Shown here piece after piece: positions 45,465 through 55,681 of a stretch of DNA of 64,000 nt. Below the pieces are notes generated by a model that was given only the letters and a program-made list of their open reading frames with translations, ran no database searches and was not told the DNA's origin. The position numbers and the translations under genes are program-made. The stretch lies in assembly GCA_030447385.1 (NCBI GenBank), contig JAUJOY010000005.1, positions 130,319 through 194,318 of the forward strand, in the 5' to 3' direction. The DNA is from Mycobacteriales bacterium. Lineage in GTDB: Bacteria > Actinomycetota > Actinomycetes > Mycobacteriales > SCTD01. Positions within the stretch are counted from its first letter, which is position 1; each line of letters opens with the position of its first letter.

Positions 45465-46922
45465 GTGACCACGTTCGTGGACCGCGCGGTGCTGCACGTC
45501 TCCGCGGGCGACGGCGGCAACGGCTGCAGCAGCGTCCGCCGGGAGAAGTTCAAGCCCCTCGGCGGTCCGGACGGCGCGGACGGCGGCCACGGCGGCAACG
45601 TGATCCTTGTGGTCCGGAGCAACACCACGACGCTGCTCGACTACCACTACCACCCGCACCAGAAGGCGACGAACGGGCGCCAGGGCGCCGGGTCGATGCG
45701 CACCGGCGCGTCCGGCGCGGACGTGCTCGTCCCCGTCCCCAACGGCACGGTCGTCTACGACATGGACGGCAACCAGCTCGCCGACCTCGTGGGTGAGGGG
45801 GCGACCTTCGTCGCCGCCCGCGGGGGCCGGGGCGGTCTGGGCAACGCCAGCCTCGCGAGTGTTCAGCGCAAGGCGCCCGGGTTCGCGCTGCTCGGCGAGC
45901 CGGGTGAGCGCCGCGACATCGTGCTGGAGCTCAAGAGCGTCGCCGACGTCGCGCTGGTGGGCTTCCCGAGCGCCGGCAAGTCGAGCCTGATCGCCGCGCT
46001 CTCCGCCGCCCGCCCGAAGATCGCCGACTACCCGTTCACGACCCTCGTGCCCAACCTCGGCGTCGTCGAGGCCGGGGGCGTGACCTTCACCGTCGCCGAC
46101 GTCCCGGGGCTCATCCCCGGGGCGAGCCAGGGCAAGGGGCTGGGGCTCGAGTTCCTGCGCCACGTCGAGCGCTGCGCCGTGCTCGTCCACGTGCTGGACT
46201 GCGCCACCCTCGAGCCCGGCCGCGACCCGCTCAGCGACCTCGACGTGCTCGAGCAGGAGCTGTCGCTCTACAAGGACGACGTCGCGCAGCTCACGTCGCG
46301 GCCCCGGCTGGTCGTGCTCAACAAGATCGACGTCCCCGAGGCGCGCGAGCTCGCCGACCTCGTCCACCCCGAGCTCGAGTCGAGAGGGCTGTCGGTCTTC
46401 GCGCTCTCGGCCGCGACGCGCGAGGGCCTGCAACCCCTGCTGTACGCGATGGCGACGCTCGTCCAGCAGGACCGCGACCGCCAGCCGGTCGAGCAGGCCA
46501 GCCGCATCGTCCTGCGGCCGCGCGCCGTCGACGAGCCGGACTTCACCGTCGAGCCCGACGAGGAGGGCTTCCTGGTGCGCGGCGCCAAGCCCGAGCGCTG
46601 GGTGCTGCAGACCGACTTCGCCAACGACGAGGCGGTCGGCTACCTCGCCGACCGCCTCGCGCGGCTGGGGGTCGAGAAGGCACTGGCGGAGGCGGGCGCG
46701 GAGCCCGGAACGACGGTGACGGTCGGCGAGATCGCCTTCGAGTGGCAGCCGACCGACCTCGAGATGTTCGCGTCGGGGCTGCGCGGCCAGGACGTGCGCC
46801 TCGCCTCGGTGCACCGCACGAACGCCGACGAGCGCCGGCTGCAGAAGGACCTGCGACGGGCCGAGCGCATGGGCCTGGACAAGGACGCCCTGCAGAAGGC
46901 GCTCGAGGACGCACGCGAGTGA
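45465..46922 (+). CDS. obgE: Obg-family GTPase
   Basis: A 485-residue GTPase that aids 50S assembly and stress signalling. The glycine-rich Obg fold spans residues 1-158 ([40 protein letters not shown]). The GTPase domain has G1 [10 protein letters not shown] near residue 166, switch [17 protein letters not shown]3 [16 protein letters not shown] and G4 NKID. A C-terminal OCT domain (about 350-430) is present, with [17 protein letters not shown]. The GTG at 45465 overlaps no other gene. Its TGA overlaps the GTG of proB. Confidence 0.96.
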   Translation: MTTFVDRAVLHVSAGDGGNGCSSVRREKFKPLGGPDGADGGHGGNVILVVRSNTTTLLDYHYHPHQKATNGRQGAGSMRTGASGADVLVPVPNGTVVYDMDGNQLADLVGEGATFVAARGGRGGLGNASLASVQRKAPGFALLGEPGERRDIVLELKSVADVALVGFPSAGKSSLIAALSAARPKIADYPFTTLVPNLGVVEAGGVTFTVADVPGLIPGASQGKGLGLEFLRHVERCAVLVHVLDCATLEPGRDPLSDLDVLEQELSLYKDDVAQLTSRPRLVVLNKIDVPEARELADLVHPELESRGLSVFALSAATREGLQPLLYAMATLVQQDRDRQPVEQASRIVLRPRAVDEPDFTVEPDEEGFLVRGAKPERWVLQTDFANDEAVGYLADRLARLGVEKALAEAGAEPGTTVTVGEIAFEWQPTDLEMFASGLRGQDVRLASVHRTNADERRLQKDLRRAERMGLDKDALQKALEDARE

Positions 46923-48010
46923 CCCGCTCGGCTGTCGCGGCGGCGCAGCGGGTGGTCGTCAAGGTCGGCTCGTCCTCGCTCACCACGGCGAGCGGCGGGC
47001 TGGACCCGGCGCGGCTGGACGCCCTGGTCGACGCCCTGTCGCAGGAGATGGCGGTCCGGGCGGGGCAGCTGGTCCTCGTCTCCTCCGGCGCCATCGCTGC
47101 GGGGCTCGCCCCGCTCGGGCTGTCCCGCCGCCCCCGCGACCTCGCCACCCAGCAGGCGGCCGCGTCGGTCGGGCAGATGCTGCTCGTGCAGCGCTACGCC
47201 ACGGCGTTCGCCCGGCACGGCCGCACCGTCGGCCAGGTGCTGCTCACCGCCGACGACGTCGTACGCCGCTCGCACTACCGCAACGCGCAGACCACGCTGG
47301 AGCGGCTGCTCGCCATGTCTGTCGTGCCGGTCATCAACGAGAACGACGCGGTCGCCACCGAGGAGATCCGCTTCGGTGACAACGACCGGCTGGCCGCCCT
47401 GGTCGCCCACCTGGTGCGCGCCGACGCGCTGCTGCTGCTCTCGGACGTCGACGGCCTCTACGACGGCGACCCGCGCCGGGCCGGAGCTCGGCTGGTGACG
47501 CAGGTCGACGGGCCGGCTGATCTCGCGGTGGTGCAGATCGGCGGGCCGGGGGACGCCGGCCTCGGCCGCGGCGGCATGGCGAGCAAGGTCGACGCCGCCG
47601 CCCTCGCCACGGGCGCCGGCGTGCCGGTGCTGCTTGCGGCGACGACCCAGGTGAGCGCCGCGCTGCGGGGCGAGGGCGGCACCCTGTTCGCCGCGACCCG
47701 ACCGCGCCCGCGGGGGCGGCTGCTGTGGCTCGCCCACGCGTCCACGCCGCGCGGGCGGCTGGTGCTCGACGACGGCGCGGTGGCCGCGGTGTGCCAGCGC
47801 CGGCTGTCGCTGCTGCCGGCTGGGGTGACGAAGGTGGAGGGGGACTTCGCCGCCGGCGACCCGGTCGAGCTGGTCGGGCTGGACGGGGTCCCGGTCGCGC
47901 GCGGACTGGTGGCCTACGACGCCGGCGAGCTGCCCGCGCTGCTCGGCCGCTCGACCCGCGAGCTGGGCCTGCGCGAGGTCGTGCATCGCGACGACCTCGT
48001 GGTGCTGTAG
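46919..48010 (+). CDS. proB: glutamate 5-kinase
   Basis: First step of proline synthesis: ATP-dependent phosphorylation of glutamate. It has 363 residues. The amino acid kinase domain has [80 protein letters not shown] and [20 protein letters not shown]. The C-terminal PUA domain (about 275-360) includes [20 protein letters not shown]. The gene is coupled to obgE by a GTGA overlap. The next pathway gene, proA, follows after a 587-base gap with palindromic repeats. Confidence 0.95.
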   Translation: MTRSAVAAAQRVVVKVGSSSLTTASGGLDPARLDALVDALSQEMAVRAGQLVLVSSGAIAAGLAPLGLSRRPRDLATQQAAASVGQMLLVQRYATAFARHGRTVGQVLLTADDVVRRSHYRNAQTTLERLLAMSVVPVINENDAVATEEIRFGDNDRLAALVAHLVRADALLLLSDVDGLYDGDPRRAGARLVTQVDGPADLAVVQIGGPGDAGLGRGGMASKVDAAALATGAGVPVLLAATTQVSAALRGEGGTLFAATRPRPRGRLLWLAHASTPRGRLVLDDGAVAAVCQRRLSLLPAGVTKVEGDFAAGDPVELVGLDGVPVARGLVAYDAGELPALLGRSTRELGLREVVHRDDLVVL

Positions 48011-48097
48011 CCCTGCCCGCGCCAGCCCCCGCGCCCGCGCCCCTTGCGCCCGCGCCCCCCGCCAGCCCGCGCTGGCCCGCCCCGCCCGCCCGCCCGC

Positions 48098-48143
48098 AAG
48101 ATCTTCGGAAGATCCCCAGCATCCTGGTGCTGGGGATCTTCCG
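48098..48143. repeat. palindromic extragenic element, copy 1
   Basis: Core 48107-48142 is a perfect 15-bp inverted repeat (GGAAGATCCCCAGCA and its complement) around a 6-base loop. It is preceded by CAAGATCTTC. It could fold as a strong hairpin and end proB transcription, although no T run follows. Confidence 0.75.
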
Positions 48144-48417
48144 GTGACGGGGCGGACGGGGGAGGCCGAAGGCGCCCCGCCCCGACCCGCCCCGCGCCCG
48201 CCCCGCGCCGTGCCCGCCCTGCCGCGGCCCGACCCGCCTCGACCCGCCGCCGGCCCTGCGCTCCTCCAGGCGCTCGCGGGCGTCCCCGAGGACCATCTCA
48301 CGCGTCCGCCTGCCGCGCCGCCCGACTCGCCCCGCCCGACCGCCCCACCGCCCGCCCGCCCCGCGCCTGCGCGCCCGGCGCCGCCGGCGCCGCCCGCCCG
48401 CCCGCCCGCCCGCCCGC

Positions 48418-48463
48418 AAGATCTTCGGGAGATCCCCAGCATTCGGGTGCTGGGGATCTTCCG
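48418..48463. repeat. palindromic extragenic element, copy 2
   Basis: Same element 320 bases further on. Core 48427-48462 has GGGAGATCCCCAGCA and TGCTGGGGATCTTCC with one non-Watson-Crick pair and a different 6-base loop (TTCGGG). Loop variation with conserved stems suggests the structure matters. Confidence 0.75.
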
Positions 48464-48559
48464 AGGATGGGCAGAAGGGGCAGAAGGGGGCAGGCGGGGG
48501 AGGCAGAACGCGCGCCGTGCCGGCCCCAGGCGCCCGCCGCCCGCCCCACTCGCAAGTGG

Positions 48560-48590
48560 TTGGCCGCACAGCCGCGCCCTTCCGTACCCT
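48560..48590 (+). promoter_or_regulatory. leaderless proA promoter
   Basis: TTGGCC at 48560-48565 and TACCCT at 48585-48590, spaced by 19 bases, then seven bases to the ATG at 48598. Confidence 0.5.
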
Positions 48591-48597
48591 CGATGCC

Positions 48598-49845
48598 ATG
48601 AGCGAGGTTCTCGAGGTGGCGCGACGGGCTCGTACGGCGGCGGCCGGGCTCGCGCCGCTGCCCCGCAAGGACAAGGACGCGGCGCTGCACGCGATGGCCG
48701 ACGCGCTGCTCGAGCACGTCGACAGGGTGCTCGCGGCCAACGCCGAGGACGTGACCGCGGGCCGGGCGAGCGGCACCAGCGAGGCGCTGCTCGACCGGCT
48801 GTCCTTGACGCGCGAGCGCGTCGAGGCGATGGCCGACGGCCTGCGCCACGTGGCCACGCTGCCGGACCCGGTCGGTGAGGTCGTACGCGGCAGCAGCCTG
48901 CCCAACGGGCTGGAGCTGCGTCAGGTGCGGGTACCGCTCGGCGTCGTCGGCATCGTCTACGAGGCCCGGCCCAACGTCACCGTCGACGCTGCGGGACTCT
49001 GCCTGAAGAGCGGCAACGCGGTGCTGCTGCGGGGCAGCGCGAGCGCGTACCGCTCCAACACAGCCCTCGTCGACGTGCTGGCCACCGCGGCCACCGCCGC
49101 CGGGATGCCCGCCGACAGCATCCAACTCGTGCCGGGAACCGACCGCTCCAGCGTCAAGGAGCTGATGCAGGCGCGCGGCCTCGTCGACGTCCTGATCCCG
49201 CGCGGCGGCGCGGGGCTCATCTCGACGGTGGTTAGCGAGTCACAGGTCCCGGTCATCGAGACGGGGGTCGGGAACTGCACCGTCTACGTGGACGCGGGAG
49301 CCGACCTCGACAAGGCGGTTGCGATCGTGGTGGACGCGAAGACGACCCGGCCGAGCGTGTGCAACGCCGCGGAGACGCTGCTGGTGCACGCCGATGCCGC
49401 GGCGGCGTTCCTGCCGGTGGCCGTGGAGGCGCTGCGCGCCAAAGGGGTAACGCTGCACACCGACGCCCGAGCAGCTGCGTACGACAGCAGTGCCGTGCCT
49501 GCCACCGACGAGGACTGGGCGGCGGAGTACCTCTCCCTCGACCTCGCGGTGGGCGTCGTGGACTCGCTCGACGACGCGGTCGCCCACATCCGCCGCTGGG
49601 GGAGCGGGCACACGGAGGCGATCGTCACGCGGGACGTCGACGCGGCGCGGCGGTTCGTCAAGAGCCTCGACAGCGCGGCCGTGATGGTCAACGCGAGCAC
49701 CCGCTTCACCGACGGAGCCGAGTTCGGGTTCGGCGCCGAGATCGGCATCTCGACGCAGAAGCTGCACGCCCGCGGACCGATGGGCCTGCCCGAGCTCACC
49801 AGCACGACCTACGTCGTCACCGGCGACGGCCACGTGCGCGGCTGA
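48598..49845 (+). CDS. proA: gamma-glutamyl phosphate reductase
   Basis: Second step of proline synthesis: NADPH reduction of glutamyl phosphate to the semialdehyde. It has 415 residues of aldehyde dehydrogenase fold. The ATG at 48598 is set by the promoter just upstream. Landmarks are [20 protein letters not shown], the nucleotide-binding [40 protein letters not shown], catalytic Cys227 in [11 protein letters not shown] and the end [20 protein letters not shown]. Intact. Confidence 0.96.
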   Translation: MSEVLEVARRARTAAAGLAPLPRKDKDAALHAMADALLEHVDRVLAANAEDVTAGRASGTSEALLDRLSLTRERVEAMADGLRHVATLPDPVGEVVRGSSLPNGLELRQVRVPLGVVGIVYEARPNVTVDAAGLCLKSGNAVLLRGSASAYRSNTALVDVLATAATAAGMPADSIQLVPGTDRSSVKELMQARGLVDVLIPRGGAGLISTVVSESQVPVIETGVGNCTVYVDAGADLDKAVAIVVDAKTTRPSVCNAAETLLVHADAAAAFLPVAVEALRAKGVTLHTDARAAAYDSSAVPATDEDWAAEYLSLDLAVGVVDSLDDAVAHIRRWGSGHTEAIVTRDVDAARRFVKSLDSAAVMVNASTRFTDGAEFGFGAEIGISTQKLHARGPMGLPELTSTTYVVTGDGHVRG

Positions 49846-49936
49846 AGGACGCCGGTCGGTCGCCCCGCCGACCCACCCCCGGCGCCCCGGACCGCGTGCG
49901 GCAGAATGAGATTCGCCGATCTCGGAGGTTCCCGCT

Positions 49937-50803
49937 TTGCCCACGCCCGTGTTCGGCTCGGTTCCCGACGTGCGGGACCGGCTCGCCGGGGCCGGCTACC
50001 TCCCGGACCATGCGATCGCCACGACGGTCTTCCTGGCCGACCGGCTCGGCAAGCCGCTGCTCGTGGAGGGTCCAGCGGGGGTGGGCAAGACCGAGCTGGC
50101 CAAGGCCGTCGCGACGGCCACCGGCTCGGAGCTGATCCGGCTGCAGTGCTACGAGGGGCTCGACGAGGCGCGGGCGCTGTACGAGTGGAACTACAAGAAG
50201 CAGCTGCTCCGGATACAGGCCGGCAAGGACGACGACAGCTGGGACGACATCGCCGACGACGTGTTCGCCGAGGAGTTCCTGCTCTCCAGGCCGCTGCTGA
50301 CGGCCATCCGCCGCACTGGTCCGACGGTGCTGCTCATCGACGAGACCGACAAGGCCGACGTCGAGGTCGAGGGCCTGCTGCTCGAGGTGCTGTCGGACTT
50401 CCAGATCACCATTCCCGAGCTCGGCACCATCACGGCGACCCGCCGGCCGCTGGTCTTCCTGACCTCGAACGCCACCCGTGAGCTGTCCGAGGCGCTGAAG
50501 CGGCGCTGCCTCTACCTGCACCTGGACTACCCCAGCGCCGAGCGGGAGAAGGCGATCGTGCTGGCGCGGGTGCCCGAGATCGCCGAGCAGCTCGCCGACC
50601 AGCTCGTCAGCACGGTGCGCGCCCTGCGCGCGATGGAGCTCAAGAAGTCCCCGTCCATCTCGGAGTCCATCGACTGGGCTCGTACGCTGCTCGCCCTCGG
50701 CCTGGACACCCTCGACGAGGAGGCGGTACGCACCACCCTCGGCGTGGTCCTCAAGCACGCCAGCGACCACGAGCGGGCCGGCACGCAGCTGAAGCTGAAC
50801 TGA
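49937..50803 (+). CDS. MoxR-family AAA+ ATPase
   Basis: A 288-residue AAA+ ATPase thought to activate partner proteins or insert metal, usually together with a VWA protein. The TTG at 49937 is accepted because CGGAGG lies at the right distance. Walker A is VEGPAGVGKTELAKA near residue 44. Walker B is TVLLIDETDKADVEVEGLLL. Sensor 1 is LVFLTSNATRELSEALKRRC. The QCYEGLDEARALYEWNYKKQ segment is typical of the CoxD/MoxR-type partners of CoxE-like VWA proteins. The VWA gene starts two bases after the stop. Confidence 0.92.
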   Translation: MPTPVFGSVPDVRDRLAGAGYLPDHAIATTVFLADRLGKPLLVEGPAGVGKTELAKAVATATGSELIRLQCYEGLDEARALYEWNYKKQLLRIQAGKDDDSWDDIADDVFAEEFLLSRPLLTAIRRTGPTVLLIDETDKADVEVEGLLLEVLSDFQITIPELGTITATRRPLVFLTSNATRELSEALKRRCLYLHLDYPSAEREKAIVLARVPEIAEQLADQLVSTVRALRAMELKKSPSISESIDWARTLLALGLDTLDEEAVRTTLGVVLKHASDHERAGTQLKLN

Positions 50804-50804
50804 G

Positions 50805-52196
50805 ATGGCGACCGGCCTTCTGGATCGCGAGATCGCGTTCTTCCACGCGCTGCGCGAGGCAGGCGTCAGCATCTCCCTCGCCGAGGTCCTCGACGCCACG
50901 AGGGCTCTCGGTGTGGTGGACCTGATCGAGCGCGAGAGCCTGCGCGCCGCTTTCGCGGCCACGACGGTGAAGCGCCCGGCCCACCGGCCGGCCTTCGACG
51001 CGCTGTTCGACCTGTGGTTCCCGCCGGTGACAGGGGAACCCTCGACGACCGGGCGCGACCTGGCCGCGCGTCCCGCTGGTGACGGCGACGACGCAGCCGA
51101 CCCGGTGGCCCTGCGCGAGGTCCTGCGCCAGATCCTGCTCGACGGCGACGAGGAGGCGATGCTGCGCTTCGCCCGCGAGACGGTGCGTGATCTCGGCCGA
51201 TCCGACGCCGCGCCCGGGCGGCAGTCGTGGTTCTCCTACCGGGTGCTGCGCGGGCTGTCCCCCGAGACGCTGATGGCCACCCTGCTCGACGCGCTGCTGG
51301 CCGGGCAGCAGCGCGGCGGCCTGGCGGAGAAGGTTGCTCGCCAGACGATCTCCGAGCGGATCCGGCGGTTCCAGGAGATGGTCGAGTCGGAGGTGCGCCG
51401 TCGGCTGGCCGAGGACCGCGGCCCCGACAAGCTGGCAAAGGCCGCCGTGCAGCCGCTCGCGGAGCAGGTGGACTTCCTGCGGGTGAGCCGAGCCGACATG
51501 GCCGAGCTGCGCCGGCAGGTGTTCCCGCTCGCCCGCCGGCTGGCCACCCGGCTGACGGCCCGGCGGCGGCTCGGGCAGTCCGGCCGGCTCGACTTCCGGC
51601 GTACCGTCCGTGCCTCGCTCGGCACCGGAGGCGTGCCGCTCGTCACCCACCACCGCCCGCACAAGCCGCACAAGCCCGAGCTGACGGTGGTCTGCGACGT
51701 CTCCGACTCCGTGGCGGGTTTCGCGCACTTCACACTGATGCTGGCCTACGCCCTGTCCGAGCAGTTCACCAAGGTGCGCGCCTTCGCGTTCATCGACACC
51801 TGCGACGAGGTGTCGCGATTCTTCTCGCCGGGCGGCGATGTCGCGGACGCGCTGGCTCGGATGTCGGCGGAGGCGCAGCTGGTGCAGTTCGACGGGCACA
51901 GCGACTACGGGCACTCGTTCGCGCAGTTCGCGGCGAGATATCCCGATGCGGTGGGCCCGCGTACGTCCTTGCTGATCCTCGGCGACGCGCGCAACAACTA
52001 CCGGGCCGCCGAGGTTGCCGTGCTGCGGTCACTGGTCGCGAAGTCGCGGCGCGCGTACTGGCTGAATCCCGAGCCGAGGGCCTACTGGGGGTCGGGGGAC
52101 AGCGCGACCGCCGCCTACTCCGAGGTCGTCGACATGGTCGAGGTGCGCAACGCGGTGCAGCTGGAGGCGTTCGTGTCCCGGCTCCTGCCTACCTGA
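50805..52196 (+). CDS. VWA domain-containing CoxE-like protein
   Basis: A 463-residue protein with an N-terminal helical part ([40 protein letters not shown]) and a C-terminal von Willebrand A domain of the CoxE type. The metal-site-like motif is [20 protein letters not shown], and the last part has [14 protein letters not shown] and [17 protein letters not shown]. It should work with the MoxR ATPase encoded just upstream. In carbon-monoxide oxidisers such a pair matures the dehydrogenase, but no cox structural genes are in the window. The role here is therefore open. Intact. Confidence 0.92.
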   Translation: MATGLLDREIAFFHALREAGVSISLAEVLDATRALGVVDLIERESLRAAFAATTVKRPAHRPAFDALFDLWFPPVTGEPSTTGRDLAARPAGDGDDAADPVALREVLRQILLDGDEEAMLRFARETVRDLGRSDAAPGRQSWFSYRVLRGLSPETLMATLLDALLAGQQRGGLAEKVARQTISERIRRFQEMVESEVRRRLAEDRGPDKLAKAAVQPLAEQVDFLRVSRADMAELRRQVFPLARRLATRLTARRRLGQSGRLDFRRTVRASLGTGGVPLVTHHRPHKPHKPELTVVCDVSDSVAGFAHFTLMLAYALSEQFTKVRAFAFIDTCDEVSRFFSPGGDVADALARMSAEAQLVQFDGHSDYGHSFAQFAARYPDAVGPRTSLLILGDARNNYRAAEVAVLRSLVAKSRRAYWLNPEPRAYWGSGDSATAAYSEVVDMVEVRNAVQLEAFVSRLLPT

Positions 52197-52201
52197 GCGC
52201 C

Positions 52202-52207
52202 TAGGCT
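52202..52207 (+). promoter_or_regulatory. -10 box, leaderless nadD promoter
   Basis: TAGGCT, eight bases, then GTG at 52216. It lies just after the VWA gene stop, so nadD has its own promoter. Confidence 0.5.
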
Positions 52208-52215
52208 TTCCAGCC

Positions 52216-52812
52216 GTGGGGAGGCGCATCGGGGTCATGGGCGGCACCTTCGACCCGGTGCACCACGGCCACCTCTCCGCGGCCAGCGAGGTGGCCACCC
52301 GCTTCGCCCTGGACGAGGTCGTCTTCGTCCCGACCGGCACTCCGTGGCAGAAGGCCGACCGACGGGTCAGCCCGGCCGAGGACCGCTATCTCATGACCGT
52401 GATCGCGACCGCCGGAAATCCCCTCTTCACGGTCAGCCGGATCGACATCGACCGCCCTGGGGAGACCTACACGATCGACACGCTGAAAGACCTGCAGGCG
52501 CTGTACGGCGGCGCCGCGCTCTACTTCATCACCGGGTCCGACGCGCTGTCGCAGATCCTCGGCTGGCATGCGGCCGAGACGCTGTTCGGCCTCGCGCACT
52601 TCGTCGGGGTGAACAGGCCCGGCTACGAGCCGGTCGATCCGGCCGTCTTCCCGGAAGGCGCTGTCACGCTCGTCGAGGTCCCCGCACTGGCCATCTCGTC
52701 GAGTGACTGCCGCGAGCGCGTGCGTCGCGGAGACCCCCTCTGGTACCTCGTGCCGGACGGCGTCGTGCACTACATCGGCAAGCGCGACCTCTACCGGGAC
52801 GGCGCCGCGTGA
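52216..52812 (+). CDS. nadD: nicotinate-nucleotide adenylyltransferase
   Basis: NAD synthesis enzyme of 198 residues that joins nicotinate mononucleotide and ATP. The nucleotidyltransferase motif is [20 protein letters not shown] at the N-terminus. [35 protein letters not shown] and the second motif [20 protein letters not shown] are all present. The end [15 protein letters not shown] is normal. GTG start, with a leaderless promoter. TGA overlaps the next GTG. In actinomycetes nadD commonly precedes a LytR_C gene and rsfS, as here. Confidence 0.95.
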   Translation: MGRRIGVMGGTFDPVHHGHLSAASEVATRFALDEVVFVPTGTPWQKADRRVSPAEDRYLMTVIATAGNPLFTVSRIDIDRPGETYTIDTLKDLQALYGGAALYFITGSDALSQILGWHAAETLFGLAHFVGVNRPGYEPVDPAVFPEGAVTLVEVPALAISSSDCRERVRRGDPLWYLVPDGVVHYIGKRDLYRDGAA

Positions 52813-54014
52813 GCTCTCCCACGGTGCCGCGCTCAGTGCGCCGCGCCGAGCAGCGCCGTCGCCGCCGCCGGCAGCAGGTACGCCGGATCGGCGCCGTCCT
52901 CGGCGTGCTCGCGCTCCTCGCGGCGGCCTTCGCCGTCTACCTCGCCGTGGACGCGCCACCCCGGCCGGCCCCGCCCGCGGCGGCGGAGCCGTCGCGTACG
53001 CAGTCGACGCTGCTGTTCCAGGTACGCGGCCCGAACGGCGAGGGTGTCGTCAACGCCCTGCTCGCGCACGACCCGAGGGAGCAGGCGGGGGCGGTGGTGC
53101 TGGCGCCGCCCCAGGTCCTGGTCAGCGTCGCTGGGGCAGGTCCGCTGCCGCTCGGAAGGGCCCTGGCCGCGGTGCCTGCGGCGGCATCGCGCGACGCGCT
53201 GTCCGACCTCGCGGGCGTCGTCATCGATCAGGGGTGGACCCTCGAGCTGCCCGCTCTGATCGCCCTCGTCGACGGTCTCGGGGGCATCGCGGCCGACGTC
53301 GACGTCGCGGTGCTGCAAGGGCAGAGAGTCCTGCTCAACCCGGGCCGCCAGCAGCTCGACGGGCCGCGAGCGGCGGCCTACGTGACCTACCTCGCCGCGG
53401 GCGAGCAGGAGCAGGCCCGGCTCGCGCGCATCCAGGAGGTCCTCGACGCGTTGCTGGACAAGCTCCCCGCGACTTCGGCTGCGCTCGCGCCGGTGCTGGC
53501 CGGTCTGGGCGAGGGCTCGGTCTCGACCCTTGCGCCGCCGGACCTGGCCGCCTTCCTGCTCGGGCTGGCTCAGGACGACGAAGGTGGAAAGCTGCAGTAC
53601 GACGTGCTGCCGGTCGTGCCCATCGACCCGGGCGGCGGCGTCACGGCCTTCCGCATCGACCCCGAACGCGTACGGACTCTGGTAGACCGGCTGCTCGCCG
53701 ACTCCGTGCCGGCGGGCGCAAGGGAGCAGGGCAACCGCGTCCTCGTCCTGAACGGGGTGTGCACTCCGGGGCTGGGTGAGGCCGTCCGCCGGAAGCTCGT
53801 TCCTGTCGGGTTCACGTTCGTCGGCTCGCGGAACGCACCGAGCTGCGGCGTCGCGGCCACACAGGTCCTGGTCCCGGCGGCGACTCCCGAGGGGCGGGTG
53901 CTCGCGGAGCGGGTCGCCACGGCGCTGGGGCTGCCGCCGACCAGCGTCGCCACCCAGGAGTTCGGGACCGTCGCCGACGTGGTCGTGCTCGTGGGCGCCG
54001 ACTTCCGGCCCTGA
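52809..54014 (+). CDS. LytR_C domain membrane protein
   Basis: A 401-residue protein with a basic cytoplasmic start ([17 protein letters not shown]), one membrane helix ([20 protein letters not shown]) and an outside domain. The middle resembles a weak LytR-CpsA-Psr fold ([40 protein letters not shown]), but the usual conserved Arg/Asp clusters of active phosphotransferases are not evident. The C-terminal LytR_C domain has [20 protein letters not shown] and [20 protein letters not shown]. It is probably involved in the cell envelope. Translation is coupled to nadD by overlap. Confidence 0.88.
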   Translation: MSSPTVPRSVRRAEQRRRRRRQQVRRIGAVLGVLALLAAAFAVYLAVDAPPRPAPPAAAEPSRTQSTLLFQVRGPNGEGVVNALLAHDPREQAGAVVLAPPQVLVSVAGAGPLPLGRALAAVPAAASRDALSDLAGVVIDQGWTLELPALIALVDGLGGIAADVDVAVLQGQRVLLNPGRQQLDGPRAAAYVTYLAAGEQEQARLARIQEVLDALLDKLPATSAALAPVLAGLGEGSVSTLAPPDLAAFLLGLAQDDEGGKLQYDVLPVVPIDPGGGVTAFRIDPERVRTLVDRLLADSVPAGAREQGNRVLVLNGVCTPGLGEAVRRKLVPVGFTFVGSRNAPSCGVAATQVLVPAATPEGRVLAERVATALGLPPTSVATQEFGTVADVVVLVGADFRP

Positions 54015-54067
54015 CACCTAGTGGTGTGTCGCGCTGAAGTCGTGCGCACCGATGGAAGAAGGACTTC

Positions 54068-54530
54068 GTGCCCGCCTCGAGCATGCCGTCGAGCTGGCGA
54101 TCTCGCGCCCGCAGCGGTGCCAGGCCCGCGCGACACTGACGGCTCGCCAGCGACATCCTGCTGCTCGACGTGAGCGACTGGTCGACCCGAAGGATGGCCG
54201 TCATCACCGACGTCTTCCTGCTGGCCTCCGCGCCCAGTCGACCGCCAGGTGAACGGCGGTCGTCGTCGACGAGATCGAGGACCGGCTGCGATGAGAAGGG
54301 CGCGAAGCCCGTACGCCGTGAGGGTGCGCAGGAGTCCCGCTGGGTCCTGCTCGACTTCGCCGACATCGTGATCCACGCCAGCGTGGCCCACGCCACCTGC
54401 TCGACTTCGCCGACATCCACTGCAGCACGAGGAGGAGCGCATCTTCTACGCCCTCGAGCGCCTGTGGAAGGACTGCCCGGTTATCCCGTTCGTCGACCGT
54501 GACGTGGAGCGCGCCTCGGGGCGGCCGACA
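54068..54530 (+). pseudogene. rsfS: ribosome silencing factor RsfS, scrambled
   Basis: RsfS blocks subunit joining when nutrients are low. Recognisable blocks lie in several frames: LASDILLLDVSDW near 54145, AVITDVFLLASAPS near 54195, GAKPVRREGAQESRWVLLDF near 54305, ADIVIH, and HEEERIFYALERLWKDCPVI followed by PFVDRDVER near 54480. The N-terminal block SEHAVEL is garbled here, but a clean copy occurs inside the next gene. A piece of about 25 bases around CTGCTCGACTTCGCCGACATC is duplicated at 54347 and 54400. The order of blocks is right for a protein of about 130 residues. It is unreadable as one frame. Confidence 0.75.
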
Positions 54531-55300
54531 GCGGGCGCCTCCTGGCTGAGCAGACACAAGCGGTTCCGCCGCGTCGTCTCGTGCTGCTGCGGCACGGGCG
54601 CACGGCCGACAACCACGGCGGCCGCATCCAGGACTTCGTGGCCTCCGAGCATGCCGTCGAGCTGGGTCTGGCCGCAGCCCAGGCAGCTGCCGACACCCCG
54701 CTCGACGAGGTCGGGCGAGGCGGTCGCCACCGGCTGCGTGAGAAGGGCGCGGCGGCGACAGCGCCGCTCCTGCTCGACTTCGCCGACCGCTGCTCCGGGC
54801 GTGCTGCTGAGCAGCGACCTCGCGCGGGCGAGGGACACCGCGCTCGTCCTCGGCGAACAGGGAGCTCGGTCTGGTCCCGGTGCTGGACCCGCGGCTGCGT
54901 CCGGGCGCACCTCGGCACCTGGCAGGGGCTGACCTCGCAGGAGGCGCGGGACGCGCATCCGGACGAGCATGCCGACTGGCGGGCCGGCCGGGACACACCC
55001 CGCGGCGGCGGTGAGACCTACCGCCAGGCGGGCGCGCGGGCGGTGGCCTGCCTGCAGGAGCACCTCGCCGGCGTGGCAGCGGGCGGGAGCCTCGTCGCGG
55101 TGACGCACGGCGGGACCGTGCGCGCCGTGATCGGGCTGCTGCTCGACCTGCCGGTGCCGTCCTGGGGGCGGATCGTTGCCCTCGGCAACGCGCGCTGGTC
55201 GGTGCTGGTCGAAGGGGATGCCGGCTGGCGGCTGGAGCAGCACAACACCGGCGCGGACGCGGCGGCTCCAGCGGGCACCCGGCCGGCCGGTCAGCGCTGA
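54530..55300 (+). pseudogene. histidine phosphatase-family protein with foreign insert
   Basis: Phosphoglycerate-mutase-like acid phosphatase. The N-terminal catalytic block is LVLLRHGRTADNHGGRIQ. The text then breaks into DFVASEHAVELGLAAAQAAA, which is rsfS-like, returns to TPLDEVGR, and breaks again into RLREKGA and LLLDFAD, also rsfS-like. It resumes LLSSDLARARDTALVLGE in another frame and then LGTWQGLTSQEARDAHPDEH, GGGETYRQAGARAVACLQEH and LVAVTHGGTVRAVIGLLLDL to the stop. The histidine phosphatase residues (RHG and the second His in THGG) are present. The start cannot be fixed. The mosaic is unusual and is listed as a finding. Confidence 0.7.
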
Positions 55301-55500
55301 CCGAGCGTCGGTCGGTGCCGCGGTGGGCATTCATCGAGGCCGTGGGTCGTCACCTGGCCACGTCTGAACCTGGTTGCGCCTGCACGTCCGCATCGCCAAC
55401 GGGCGGGCACCTGCCCTGTCGGGCCCGCTTGCTGCGCCACCACCCGAAGCCCAGCTGCCCGTGTAGCGCTATGCCGGATAGGGGCAAGGCGGTGGTCCGG

Positions 55501-55506
55501 TAGAGT
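55501..55506 (+). promoter_or_regulatory. -10 box of tRNA-Ala
   Basis: TAGAGT 18 bases before the mature 5' end of tRNA-Ala. Confidence 0.4.
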
Positions 55507-55523
55507 CCTCCGGGCAGGACCGC

Positions 55524-55595
55524 GGGGCTGTGGCGCAGCTGGTAGCGCACACACTGGCAGTGTGGGGGTCAGGGGTTCGAGTCCCCTCAGCTCCA
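55524..55595 (+). tRNA. tRNA-Ala(GGC), one base short
   Basis: The acceptor GGGGCTG pairs with CAGCTCC, the D arm is GCGC-AGCTGGTA-GCGC and the T arm is normal (AGGGG-TTCGAGT-CCCCT). The anticodon loop CTGGCAG carries GGC. The sequence from 55545 is GCGCACACACTGGCAG, whereas a normal cloverleaf needs one more C (GCGCACCACACTGG). It is therefore 72 instead of 73 bases, with base 26 or a stem pair missing. CCA is not encoded. It is either a sequencing deletion or a damaged gene. Confidence 0.88.
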
Positions 55596-55607
55596 CCCGC
55601 AGGCACA

Positions 55608-55641
55608 GGGCCGCTGACCTGGGGAGCCAGGTCGGCGGCCC
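55608..55641 (+). terminator. hairpin after tRNA-Ala
   Basis: Arms of 15 bases (55608-55622 and 55627-55641) pair with one T-G wobble around a four-base loop GGAG. Only TTCG follows, not a long T run. Position right after the tRNA supports a terminator role. Confidence 0.6.
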
Positions 55642-55681
55642 TTCGTCGTGACCGCGCGACGTTGATAACGGGAGCGGTGCT

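Larger units (their letters stand above)
48011..48597. other. intergenic region with palindromes and C-rich runs
   Basis: Nearly 600 bases between proB and proA with no convincing gene. It is dominated by C/G-rich low-complexity runs (repeats of CGCC and CCCG) and carries two copies of a palindromic element. The last 40 bases hold the proA promoter. Confidence 0.6.

Noticed and set aside
48144-48597. Plus-strand open frame upstream of proA as an extended ProA N-terminus or separate gene
   Set aside because: It is Pro/Arg low-complexity sequence running through the palindromes. ProA has a normal start at 48598 just after a promoter.
50805-52196. Part of a carbon monoxide dehydrogenase cluster
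   Set aside because: The VWA protein is CoxE-like and paired with MoxR, but no coxL, coxM or coxS genes are nearby, so a CO-related role is not supported.
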